Source: Proteiniclasticum sp.
Lineage (GTDB): Bacteria; Bacillota; Clostridia; Clostridiales; Clostridiaceae
DNA length: 64,000 nt
NCBI RefSeq assembly: GCF_003514505.1
Contig: NZ_DOPX01000014.1
Location: 75,081-139,080, forward strand
Direction of reading: 5' to 3'
In this document: one piece after another, positions 52,568 to 61,097 of the stretch
Layout: every line of letters starts with the position of its first letter
Position numbering within the stretch: position 1 is the stretch's first letter
Made by a program: the position numbers and the translations under genes
The notes under the pieces: model-generated
Databases searched by the model: none
What the model saw: only the letters and a program-made list of their open reading frames with translations
What the model was told of the DNA's origin: nothing

Positions 52568-53953
52568 CTAGCGGCCATCAAATTCCTTGATTCTGGCAAA
52601 GACCACTTGAGAATTCTTCTTGTCATTCATGATCTCCAATGGGCTCTTGTGAAGCTCTCTGGCCAAGATCCCGATGATCTTTGTCAAGCAGTAAGAACCT
52701 TGGCATCTGCCAAAAACAATGCCTGTTCTTCTCCTTACCCCTTCCACGGTTCTTGCCCCCATGGGTCTTCGGATGGAGTCGACAATTTCTCCCTCTGTGA
52801 CATTGGAGCAGAGACAGATCATTTTTCCATATTTCGGATCAATGGAGATGATCTCATTTCTCTCCTCATCGTCCATTTCACGAAAACGGTAGTATTTTCT
52901 GCGCTTGCTCTCATAGTCACTGTTGGGTTTTGCTTTGAAATGCTTCAGAACCATATGGAGCGCATCCTCTGTAATGGCTGACAGGACATTGTCCACCGCA
53001 TAGTTTTTTGCCTGGATATGGATATATCCCTCTGCCTCAAACTCCTGGTCAATCTGGATCGGTTCTGTCCAGTTGCGGCTTTCATTGATGATGTCTACTC
53101 TCTCAGGAGGAAACGGGCCAATGACATTTTCCACTTCTTTCTTCATCTGAGAGAACTCTTTGGATGTGCTGGTTTTAAGGCTTGCCAGAAGCTTATTGGT
53201 GGATGTGGGGACTAGACTGATGACTTCTCCACTGGCCTTGTACTCTTTGATGATATGCTTGATCTCATTTTGAAAATCTTTTTCCACCAGCATATGTTCA
53301 ATGATATCATGGGGTCCCACCATCTCTTCATCCTTTTTGATGGAGTAATGGTCTCCAAAGGTGGTTCTTATAACAACTCTAGCTGTGTACTTATTTTTAT
53401 TGGTCGTCACCTTGATGCCACCCCTGGGCTGGTTATGGATGTCAAGGACCTCCTCTTCCAGACGGAAGCTCACCCCATTGTCATAAGCGATCTCCGCCAT
53501 GGCTGTGGCATAGTCATAGGGGGAGATTACTCCAGTATTCATAGAGTAGATGACATTTCTTTCCTCTTCCTTGATGTGGTGATTCATTTTAGAGGCTTCT
53601 TTACCCGTTAAGAGTGAAATCCCCTGAATCCCTCTTTTTACTGCACGGTCATAAATCCTCACCGCTTCCTCTTCTGAAGGATAGATGGTGAAGGAAGGCA
53701 CTTTTTCATAGAAAACATCCAGCTCCTCCGATAGCGCATCCAGTTTCTGATTGCTTCTTCGGATCAGCTGATAGATATGGTCCTCTTCAATATCTTTTCC
53801 GTCAAGAATCAAAGAGGAGTTGAAAAGAGCCACATCTTCCGCAATATCAAAGTTCTTTTCGATGAGTCCGATGTTGAGATTGTATTTGCATAGCTCATAG
53901 GCCATGGCACAACCCACCAGTCCTCCTCCAAGAATAATTACATCATAATCCAT
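52568..53953 (-). CDS. FAD-dependent oxidoreductase with C-terminal [2Fe-2S] domain (GlpA-like)
   Basis: Encodes 461 residues. The N-terminal FAD-binding motif is DVIILGGGLVGCAMAYEL. The C-terminal BFD-type iron-sulfur domain has CLCSNVTEG and, about 30 residues later, FGRCQGSYC, giving the four cysteines. The protein resembles the anaerobic glycerol-3-phosphate dehydrogenase A subunit as found in clostridia next to a second flavoprotein and DUF1667. The GlpB-like second flavoprotein is missing from this locus. A substrate other than glycerol-3-phosphate is possible. ATG after AAGGGGAGAA. Confidence 0.85.
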   Translation of the reverse strand: MDYDVIILGGGLVGCAMAYELCKYNLNIGLIEKNFDIAEDVALFNSSLILDGKDIEEDHIYQLIRRSNQKLDALSEELDVFYEKVPSFTIYPSEEEAVRIYDRAVKRGIQGISLLTGKEASKMNHHIKEEERNVIYSMNTGVISPYDYATAMAEIAYDNGVSFRLEEEVLDIHNQPRGGIKVTTNKNKYTARVVIRTTFGDHYSIKKDEEMVGPHDIIEHMLVEKDFQNEIKHIIKEYKASGEVISLVPTSTNKLLASLKTSTSKEFSQMKKEVENVIGPFPPERVDIINESRNWTEPIQIDQEFEAEGYIHIQAKNYAVDNVLSAITEDALHMVLKHFKAKPNSDYESKRRKYYRFREMDDEERNEIISIDPKYGKMICLCSNVTEGEIVDSIRRPMGARTVEGVRRRTGIVFGRCQGSYCLTKIIGILARELHKSPLEIMNDKKNSQVVFARIKEFDGR

Positions 53954-53973
53954 ATGATTTCTCCCCTTACATA

Positions 53974-56709
53974 TCAGTTCAGCATTTCTTCCAGGACTTT
54001 CTGGAGCTCTTCCATAAGCCGACCATATTCTGCCCAGTTTCCAGCTCTCTGGGCTGTAAGAGCCTCTGCAAAGAGGTCATTGGCCCTTCTGGCTAATGTC
54101 TCATCCACAGGCCCCTCTGGACCTTCTGAGGGCTCTTCCAGATTCATGCTGAAGAGTTTTCCAATGGCATTGTTAAAGGTATCGGAAATGACAATCTGAT
54201 CGTCATTGGATACAATAAATCTCTTCACTTCCGGTATAGAATTCTCCCCTTCTGCCACGAGATAGATGGGAACCACATAAAGTAGACTGTCCTCGATGGG
54301 TGTGATGACCATATCTCCAAACTCTACCTTTGAACCACCGCTGTCCAGTAGGGACAGCTCTTTAGAGATCTCCGGATCCTGATTGAGCTTGTTTCTAAAA
54401 AGATACGGACTGGATACAGTCTTCTGAGGTGGGAACTTGTACTCCACCAGCTGGCCATAGTGATCTTTCTCCATACGCACATTGACGATGGCCACCATGT
54501 TTTCCTTGCCCTTCACTGTATAGTACTCCGTGAATACCAGCTCCAGATCATCCTCATCTCCAAAGGAGGTAAAGAGAGAGTAGGGATCCTGCTGAACTTT
54601 TTCCTGAGAATTGGATGAAGTCACAGCGGATTTCTGCCAGATGTCTTCCCCATTGTAGAAGATGCCAGGGTCTGTCACGTGATATTCTTCCAGTACTGTG
54701 GTCTGTATCGCAAAGAGATCCTCCGGATATTTGATGTGGTCTCTCAGCGTTTCAGGCATTTCATCCAGATTTTTAAAGAGATCTCCAAATATCTTATTAT
54801 AAGTGATGGCAATGGGATCATTCTCATCGGCCAGATAGAAGTTGACTTCTCCTGTATAGGCATTGATGGTTACTTTCACAGAATTTCTGATGTAGTTGAT
54901 GCCTCCATAGGTTCTGGCATTGGGATATCTGTCTGTGGTAGTATACCCATCCATCATCCAGTAGACCTGATTGTCCGCAAGAACTATGTAGGGATCTTCA
55001 TCATAGTGAAGAAACGGCGCAATGGTTCTTACGCGGTCCACGATATTTCTTTTTCTTATAATTTTAGAATTGCTGTCGATAAGTGAAGAAATCAGGATCT
55101 TCGGTTCCTTTTCCTCTATGGCGTAAAGAACCCTGTTCAAGAAGCTGAGTTTGATGCCAGCACTTCCAGTATAGCGGTAGGTTTCATTCTCTCCACCTCT
55201 TGGATGGTCAAACTCGTCGGTTCTAGCTCCTGTAATGATATAGTCGGATACCATCTCTCCAAAGTAAATTCTTGGATTCTCCACGGAAATATCCGTAAGA
55301 TTTGTGGTTGGGATATCCTTCATGAGAAAATCCGGCTGTCCCTGGGAAGTCACGGTGCTGGAATCCGATAGAACCACGCCGTAACCATGGGTATAAAAGA
55401 GATGGATGTTCTGCCAGGTGGCTGGGGAGATGACGCTTCGGTCGATCTCTCTCGGAGCCAGAAACACCTGCTTTTTCTCTCCATTGATCATATACCGGTC
55501 CACATCCACGTCATTGAAATCATAGTAAGAACGGATGACCTGTGCCTGCTTGATAAAATCCAAGGTATGCCTGTAAGAGTTCACCTTGATGCTGTCTACC
55601 ACATTTCTGTTTTCTGTCACTTCCTGAGGCGTAATATTCTGGTTTGCTTCAAACTGCCTGATCTCCACATCCTGAATACCGAAAGCCTGCCTTGTCATAT
55701 TGATGTTGTTGAGAATATAAGGTCTCTCCCGCTCCAGCTGATTGGGATTGACAATGAGACCTTCTACGCCTACATAAGCAACCACTCTTAGAATGCTTAG
55801 TCCAAAAATCAGTAGAATTGAATACCCGATGAGACTGATCTTTCGCTTCTGAACTGCATAAGCTACCACAAGTGCTGATACCGCGGAAATAACCGCCATG
55901 ATTCTTAAGATCGGCACATTCACATTTATATCTGTGTAGCCAGGTCCGTAAACCACTCCCGACTCATTGAACATCACGAGGAAAGAATCCAGATAATAGT
56001 TAACTGCCAGAAGCAACATATAAAGGGAAATGAGCATGGCAAGGGCTTTTCCAGCAAACTGGATGAAGCCGTTTTTCAGCACATGAAGAATCCCTCGGAG
56101 ATTTCTGAAATTCATTCTGTTGAAGGAACTTTTGGCTGCTATGATGAGATAGATAATCACCGTTAAAAGGATCAGCAACACCACCACAGAAAGAGCCATG
56201 GAAACCAAAAACTGGTATAGTGGCATTCTAAAAACATAGAATGAAATGTCTTTCCCAAAGACAGGATCCACGGCATTAAAATCCACGCCGTTGATAAACT
56301 GAAGAATCAGATACCAGTTGTCCTTGGCCAGTCCATAGGAAACAATACCGAAAAAAACAGCTACAGCGATGTACACAAAACGATTTCTTATTTTGATCTG
56401 CTCTGTGGTCTTTGGCGGATAAGAAACCTGATCATATTTTTGGGCAATGCTTTTATAATAAAAGATTGAAACAAGATAAAAAACCAGAAAAATGGGTATG
56501 GTGAGCCCTGCTACAGAAAAGGCTCTGGTCAGATAGGTCCTCGTATAACCCACCTCTCCAAACCACTGAAGCGTAGCGATGAGATGCGTAGAGTTAAAAA
56601 GTAGAATGAAGAAAAGCAGGAGAAAGCCCAGAACCAGATAAAGATTCTTCTTTCCCTTGAATACATTTTTAAAACGGAAATTAAAGTTTGGTTTGATGTC
56701 GATTTTCAT
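53974..56709 (-). CDS. UPF0182 family membrane protein
   Basis: Encodes 911 residues. Seven membrane helices lie in the first 310 residues (for example NLYLVLGFLLLFFILLF and AVSALVVAYAV), followed by a large outside domain to about 860 and an acidic/helical tail with LARRANDLFAEALTAQRAGN. Family features are TLQWFGEVGYTRTYLTRAF, KDISFYVFRMPLYQFL and LERERPYILNNINMTRQAFG. UPF0182 proteins (COG1615) are widespread in Firmicutes and Actinobacteria and have no established function. ATG after TGGAGGAAAAGC. Stands upstream of the FAD/DUF1667 pair on the same strand, 20 bases apart, so likely the same transcript. Confidence 0.93.
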   Translation of the reverse strand: MKIDIKPNFNFRFKNVFKGKKNLYLVLGFLLLFFILLFNSTHLIATLQWFGEVGYTRTYLTRAFSVAGLTIPIFLVFYLVSIFYYKSIAQKYDQVSYPPKTTEQIKIRNRFVYIAVAVFFGIVSYGLAKDNWYLILQFINGVDFNAVDPVFGKDISFYVFRMPLYQFLVSMALSVVVLLILLTVIIYLIIAAKSSFNRMNFRNLRGILHVLKNGFIQFAGKALAMLISLYMLLLAVNYYLDSFLVMFNESGVVYGPGYTDINVNVPILRIMAVISAVSALVVAYAVQKRKISLIGYSILLIFGLSILRVVAYVGVEGLIVNPNQLERERPYILNNINMTRQAFGIQDVEIRQFEANQNITPQEVTENRNVVDSIKVNSYRHTLDFIKQAQVIRSYYDFNDVDVDRYMINGEKKQVFLAPREIDRSVISPATWQNIHLFYTHGYGVVLSDSSTVTSQGQPDFLMKDIPTTNLTDISVENPRIYFGEMVSDYIITGARTDEFDHPRGGENETYRYTGSAGIKLSFLNRVLYAIEEKEPKILISSLIDSNSKIIRKRNIVDRVRTIAPFLHYDEDPYIVLADNQVYWMMDGYTTTDRYPNARTYGGINYIRNSVKVTINAYTGEVNFYLADENDPIAITYNKIFGDLFKNLDEMPETLRDHIKYPEDLFAIQTTVLEEYHVTDPGIFYNGEDIWQKSAVTSSNSQEKVQQDPYSLFTSFGDEDDLELVFTEYYTVKGKENMVAIVNVRMEKDHYGQLVEYKFPPQKTVSSPYLFRNKLNQDPEISKELSLLDSGGSKVEFGDMVITPIEDSLLYVVPIYLVAEGENSIPEVKRFIVSNDDQIVISDTFNNAIGKLFSMNLEEPSEGPEGPVDETLARRANDLFAEALTAQRAGNWAEYGRLMEELQKVLEEMLN

Positions 56710-56739
56710 AGCTTTTCCTCCATATGATGTTCTTAAGTT

Positions 56740-57264
56740 CTAATTGCAGTCATCTGCCTCTTTCAGAAGTTTGTGTATCCTTATAAACTCAGGATCTTTC
56801 TTGTAGGTTTTTTTAAGAGTTTCAGTGGTTTCGTGATGTGTTCTTATGAGCTGCTCCTCCGTGCTGTCTTTCAGAAATATTCCTCTGGAAAGAAGAAGAT
56901 CTGCTCCCCGCTCAGCATGATGAAGATAGGACATCATAAAAGGCCTACCCTGTATAAATGATACTCCGGAAAATCCCGCTTTATGTACTAGTACCGCCAC
57001 ACTCTTCTCTATGAGAGTAAGCGGTCTTTCTACTTTTCCGATGTCGTGCAGAAGCACTGCTTTTATATGGTTCTCTGAAGCTTTCCCATTGACACTTTTC
57101 AGGAAGGTTTTTGTCACCAGCTCACTGTGTATCTGTTCTGATTTTTTGAGTGTTCTAAAAAGCTTCTGTTCTTTCTCCGTGAGTATACTCTTTACAAACT
57201 CTTCATCTGACTTCATAAAGATATAGAGGATATTTTTAAAAAACTGAACCACTCTTTTTCGCAT
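56740..57264 (-). CDS. HD-domain protein (putative phosphohydrolase)
   Basis: Encodes 174 residues. The HD metal site is seen in AVLLHDIGKVER (His73, Asp74) with HSELV earlier, and HHAERGADLL and THHETT as later ligands. The frame is open far upstream (to 57846), but that part runs antisense to yjbQ; ATG at 57264 follows TGGAGT and gives MRKRVVQFFKN. Related proteins hydrolyse nucleotides or modified RNA ends; the actual substrate is unknown. 30 bases upstream of the UPF0182 gene. Confidence 0.75.
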   Translation of the reverse strand: MRKRVVQFFKNILYIFMKSDEEFVKSILTEKEQKLFRTLKKSEQIHSELVTKTFLKSVNGKASENHIKAVLLHDIGKVERPLTLIEKSVAVLVHKAGFSGVSFIQGRPFMMSYLHHAERGADLLLSRGIFLKDSTEEQLIRTHHETTETLKKTYKKDPEFIRIHKLLKEADDCN

Positions 57265-57453
57265 ACATACTCCATATACCAACTTAAAAAAATACATTGT
57301 ATAACTTACACTAATATTATAAGCTAAAAATCCGCATAAAAACCTTAAGTTCAGAGAATATTCATGAGGTTCCATTCTCAAAAAGTCCCTAAGAAACAGC
57401 ACTTGGGGTATAATAAAAGAAAAAGCTATGATTCTACATTTCGGAGGTGCTTT

Positions 57454-57861
57454 ATGAAAGTCTTTAAAAAACAAATTCCAGTGAAAACAAAAAACAGACA
57501 GCAGTTTTATGAAATCACAGATGAAGTCCGAAAAGCCGCTGAGGAATCGGGTATTAAGGAAGGCATCCTTACAGTATTCTCTCCTCACACCACCGCTGGA
57601 CTCTGCATCAATGAAAATGCGGACAAAGATGTGCTGACGGATCTCATTTACGGCCTGGATAAAGCCTTTCCCGATGATGCAAAATTCAAGCATATGGAAG
57701 GTAACTCCCATGCCCATCTGAAATCCATCAATCTGGGCTCCAGCCTCAGTCTTATTGTCAGTGACGGCATCATTGAGATGGGGATCTGGCAGGGAATCTT
57801 CTTCTGTGAATTTGATGGCCCCCGGGACCGCACCGTGAAGGTTCATATCATGGGAGAATAG
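57454..57861 (+). CDS. YjbQ/UPF0047 family protein
   Basis: Encodes 135 residues. Typical family motifs: FSPHTTAGLCINENAD, GNSHAHLKSINLGSSLSLIV (in part) and GIWQGIFFCEFDGPRDR. Members are small beta-barrel proteins; some rescue thiamine synthesis (weak thiamine-phosphate synthase activity), but the main role is not settled. Start ATG follows CGGAGGTGC; the frame is open 30 codons further but without a ribosome site. Presence of ThiM in this window is a coincidence of interest only. Confidence 0.9.
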   Translation: MKVFKKQIPVKTKNRQQFYEITDEVRKAAEESGIKEGILTVFSPHTTAGLCINENADKDVLTDLIYGLDKAFPDDAKFKHMEGNSHAHLKSINLGSSLSLIVSDGIIEMGIWQGIFFCEFDGPRDRTVKVHIMGE

Positions 57862-57886
57862 GAATCTGCTAAAAAATGAATATAAG

Positions 57887-57926
57887 AAAAAAGTCCGAAT
57901 ATGAGTTCATCACATTCGGACTTTTT
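57887..57926. terminator. Bidirectional terminator between yjbQ and tRNA-Ala
   Basis: AAAGTCCGAAT and ATTCGGACTTT arms with 13-base loop, A and T runs at both ends. Confidence 0.85.
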
Positions 57927-57928
57927 AA

Positions 57929-58004
57929 TGGTGGAGATAAAGAGATTCGAACTCTTGACCCCCTGCGTGCAAGGCAGGTGCTCTCCCAGCTGAGCTATAC
58001 CCCC
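57929..58004 (-). tRNA. tRNA-Ala, anticodon UGC
   Basis: Minus strand: acceptor GGGGGTA pairs with TATCTCC using two G-U pairs; D arm GCTCAGCTGGGAGAGC, anticodon loop CTTGCAC (TGC), T arm with GTTCGAATC, CCA encoded. It is the last gene of the 5S-tRNA-tRNA unit. Confidence 0.95.
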
Positions 58005-58009
58005 TTAAA

Positions 58010-58086
58010 TGGTGGACCTTCAGGGACTCGAACCCCGGGCCGACCGGTTATGAGCCGGTTGCTCTAACCAACTGAGCTAAAGATCC
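58010..58086 (-). tRNA. tRNA with anticodon CAU (elongator Met or Ile2)
   Basis: Minus strand: acceptor GGATCTT/AAGGTCC (one G-U), D arm GCTCAGTTGGTTAGAGC, anticodon loop CTCATAA (CAT), CCA encoded. The start GGATCTT is not that of initiator tRNA. Whether the anticodon C is modified by TilS (making it Ile2) cannot be decided by eye. Confidence 0.92.
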
Positions 58087-58090
58087 AATA

Positions 58091-58207
58091 TCTGGCGACA
58101 ACCTACTTTCCCACAGGGCTTCCCCTGCAGTATCATGGGCTCCATTAGGCTTAACCTTCGTGTTCGGAATGGGGACGGGTGTAGCCCTAACAGATATAGA
58201 CACCAGA
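58091..58207 (-). rRNA. rrf: 5S ribosomal RNA, separate from any 23S gene
   Basis: Almost the same sequence as the second 5S at 63654-63769: TCTGGTG start, CCGTTCCCATTCCGAACACG-type central part (here CCGTCCCCATTCCGAACACG) and CGCCAGA end. It is not preceded by a 23S gene; it has its own consensus promoter about 110 bases upstream and is followed by two tRNAs. Confidence 0.95.
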
Positions 58208-58318
58208 TTTACGTAAATTACGGCAAGCCGTAAATTTACTATACAAAACGTTTTGACAATCCTTAGCCTCAACGTATTGATTTCCAAAAATTTAGCACAA
58301 TTTTTGAGAACAATCATT

Positions 58319-58347
58319 ATTATAAGTCTTCGTCCAAGGACTGTCAA
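58319..58347 (-). promoter_or_regulatory. Strong promoter of the 5S-tRNA-tRNA unit
   Basis: Minus strand TTGACA (58342-58347), 17-base spacer, TATAAT (58319-58324). Full consensus, as expected for stable RNA genes. An inverted repeat with TTACGGC/GCCGTAA at 58215-58235 lies in the leader. Confidence 0.88.
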
Positions 58348-58431
58348 TAGGTTTTTTGATAATACTTCGAAAGATTTTTAGCATATTTCCAGGCATCACG
58401 AAAAGCCTTCAAAGCCAGTGGATATCACGGT

Positions 58432-59625
58432 TCAATCTTTTTGAATCCATAAGAATTCAATGCTCCTCTCAAGAATTCCATTCATCTGGGCGATGAGGAT
58501 TCCGTAGTTTGTTACCGGTACTTCAACGGATTCAGCAGATGCAATTCTGCTTTTCATTTCTCTTTCAGAAAGCATACATCCTCCACAATGAATGACCAGA
58601 TCGCAAGGCTTTGCATAGAGATCAAACTCTTGCCCATTGGTATGATAAAACTCAAACTCTTTCCCTGTATAAGCTTGAATCCACTTGGGAAGCTTTACTG
58701 TGCCTATATCATCGCACTGCTTATGATGGCTGCAGCCTTCTGAAATTAGAATTCTGCTGCCTTCTGGCAATTCCTTCAGCACCCTTGCACCAGCCACTGC
58801 CTTTTGAAGATCTCCCTTGTATCTTGCCATAAGGATGGAGAAGCTTGTAAGTGCCACATCCCTCGGCACTATTTCTTTCACTTCCTGAAATGCCTGACTG
58901 TCTGTTATGACAAGCCGGATGTGAGAATGAAGAAGCTTTACGGTTTCCTCCAGTTCTTCTACCTGGACCACCATGATTTTTCCGTGATGGTCCAGAATTT
59001 CTCTTAAAACCATCTGCTGCGGAAGGATGAGTCTGCCTTTTGGCGCAGCGGAATCTACAGGGACCACCAGAACCACAAGATCCTTCGGTTGAAGAAGGTC
59101 TCGAATGATATATTTCTCCTGCTTTTTCAATGAAAGCTTCTTTCCGATGGCTTCTTTGAGACCGTAGATGCTGCTTTCATCATAGATACTGACAGGTATG
59201 AATGTTTCATGCTCTTTAAGGATTTCTGTCAGAAGATCTTTTTTATTCATCACCTTGAGAAACGGTACGTTCTTGTTCTCAAGGTGATGAATAAGCTCTT
59301 TCAGTTTCAAATCATCTTCTTCTCCAGGCTGATAGATGACTAGAGCACAGTCGGTTTTTTCAAGGATTCTATAGGTTTGCTTTATCCGTTCTTTTCCAAG
59401 AATACTCTCATCATCAAGACCTGGTGTATCCATGAGCACCACTGGTCCCAGTGGTAGTAGCTCCATGGATTTCAGTACTGGATCTGTTGTGGTGCCTTTT
59501 TCTTCAGATACCACTGCTAGGTTCTGGCCTGTGATGGCATTCATAAGACTTGACTTTCCTGCATTGGTCTTTCCAAAAAGGCCGATATGGATTCTTTCGC
59601 CTCTAGGTGTTTCGTGTAATCCCAT
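58432..59625 (-). CDS. hydF: [FeFe]-hydrogenase maturation GTPase HydF
   Basis: Encodes 397 residues, the scaffold on which the 2Fe subcluster of the H-cluster is built before transfer to HydA. The GTPase domain has G1 GLFGKTNAGKSSL, G3 MDTPGLDDE and G4 MNKKDLL; the C-terminal domain has the iron-sulfur ligands CSHHKQCDD and HCGGCMLS. Last gene of the operon, 12 bases after hydG, with a GGAGAAATGAGTT leader. Length and residues normal. Confidence 0.96.
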   Translation of the reverse strand: MGLHETPRGERIHIGLFGKTNAGKSSLMNAITGQNLAVVSEEKGTTTDPVLKSMELLPLGPVVLMDTPGLDDESILGKERIKQTYRILEKTDCALVIYQPGEEDDLKLKELIHHLENKNVPFLKVMNKKDLLTEILKEHETFIPVSIYDESSIYGLKEAIGKKLSLKKQEKYIIRDLLQPKDLVVLVVPVDSAAPKGRLILPQQMVLREILDHHGKIMVVQVEELEETVKLLHSHIRLVITDSQAFQEVKEIVPRDVALTSFSILMARYKGDLQKAVAGARVLKELPEGSRILISEGCSHHKQCDDIGTVKLPKWIQAYTGKEFEFYHTNGQEFDLYAKPCDLVIHCGGCMLSEREMKSRIASAESVEVPVTNYGILIAQMNGILERSIEFLWIQKD

Positions 59626-59637
59626 AACTCATTTCTC

Positions 59638-61056
59638 CTAAAATCTGAAGTCCCGTTTTCCTTCATTAATATCCAAAAGATTCTGTGCAGCACGTTCCTT
59701 CACTCTAGGATTGGTGACTTTATCCAGCTCTTTTTCGATCATTTTTTCACCTAATGCCCTGGTTTCCTCGCTGGCATAATCCATAAGATATTCTTTCAAT
59801 GTAATCAGTGCGTTTGGATGGCAGCAGTTGATGATCTGTCCGCTCTTTAAAAGCATCATGAATCTGTCTCCTGTTCTGCCTTCTCTATAGCAGGCAGTAC
59901 AGAAACTTGGCACATGACCCATTTCCATAAGCCAGTGGACAATCTCATCCAGAGACCTTTTGTCGCTTACATCAAACTGTTCTGATTTATGGTCCTCCAG
60001 CTCCAGTTTGTCATATCCGCCCACACTGGTCCTGGAACCACCACTGATTTGTGATACACCAAGCTTCAGCACCTTTTCTCGGCATGCCTGGCTTTCTCTT
60101 GTTGAGATGATCATTCCTGTATAAGGGACGGCAATACGGATACAGGCAACAATTTTCGCAAACGTCTCATCATCAATGCCATTACTGAATGACTCCGCAT
60201 CAATGTCATCCGCATGCCGGATTCTTGGCACACTGATGGTATGAGGTCCCACGCCATAAGCAGCCTCCAAATGCTCTGCATGCATGAGAAGGCCTGTAAG
60301 CTCGTATCTGTAGCGTTCCAGACCAAAGAGGACCCCAATCCCCACATCATCAATTCCGCCTTCCATGGCCCGGTCCATGGCTTCTGTATGATAGGTATAG
60401 TTGTGTTTGGGGCCAGTGGGATGGAGCATCTCATAGCTTTCCTTATGGTAGGTCTCCTGGAAGAGAATATATGTGCCAATACCCGCTTCATGGAGCTTTC
60501 TATAATTTTCCACACTGGTGGCCGCAATATTGACGTTCACTCTTCTGATGGCACCATTCTTGTGCTTCACATCGTAAATGGTTTTAATGCTCTCAAGAAC
60601 ATATTCTATAGGACTGTTGATCGGATCTTCTCCTGTCTCCAGCGCCAGTCTCTTATGTCCCATGTCCTGAAGAGCCATGACTTCCCGCCGGATTTCCTCC
60701 TGTGTGAGTTTCTTTCTGGCAATATGTTTGTTCTGGAGGTGGTAAGGACAGTACACACATCCATTGACACAGTAGTTGGAAAGATAAAGTGGTGCGAACA
60801 TCACAATTCTGTTTCCGTAAAATCTTTCCTTGATTTCTTCTGCCAGCTTGTAGATTTTCTCATTGAGGTCTTCAAACCCGCAGTCCAGAAGCACCGCAGC
60901 TTCTCTATGGGAAAGACCGTTGCCCAGCCTTGCTTTTTCTATTATGGATTCAATCAGTGCTCTATTTTCTCTGTTTTTTTCTGCATAGGATAAAGTTTCT
61001 AGGATTTCATCGTGGCTGATGAACTCCTCTGCTTTTTTCGATTTCACATCATACAT
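59638..61056 (-). CDS. hydG: [FeFe]-hydrogenase maturation radical SAM enzyme HydG
   Basis: Encodes 472 residues. HydG splits tyrosine to make the CO and CN ligands of the H-cluster iron. The N-terminal radical SAM motif is CVNGCVYCPY, and the C-terminal second cluster site is CTACYREGRTGDRF with a later CC in IINCCHPNAL. Start MYDVKSKKAEEF is the usual beginning; the AAGGA site is quite close to the ATG. Second maturase in the operon, 41 bases after hydE. Confidence 0.96.
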   Translation of the reverse strand: MYDVKSKKAEEFISHDEILETLSYAEKNRENRALIESIIEKARLGNGLSHREAAVLLDCGFEDLNEKIYKLAEEIKERFYGNRIVMFAPLYLSNYCVNGCVYCPYHLQNKHIARKKLTQEEIRREVMALQDMGHKRLALETGEDPINSPIEYVLESIKTIYDVKHKNGAIRRVNVNIAATSVENYRKLHEAGIGTYILFQETYHKESYEMLHPTGPKHNYTYHTEAMDRAMEGGIDDVGIGVLFGLERYRYELTGLLMHAEHLEAAYGVGPHTISVPRIRHADDIDAESFSNGIDDETFAKIVACIRIAVPYTGMIISTRESQACREKVLKLGVSQISGGSRTSVGGYDKLELEDHKSEQFDVSDKRSLDEIVHWLMEMGHVPSFCTACYREGRTGDRFMMLLKSGQIINCCHPNALITLKEYLMDYASEETRALGEKMIEKELDKVTNPRVKERAAQNLLDINEGKRDFRF

Positions 61057-61097
61057 GTTCCTTGCACATCCTTCGTATTCATTTCCCTGAAATTACT

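Noticed and set aside
57265..57846. Upstream extension of the HD-domain gene to give a 368-residue protein
   Set aside because: The extension runs antisense through yjbQ, its sequence is not protein-like, and a proper ribosome site precedes the ATG at 57264.
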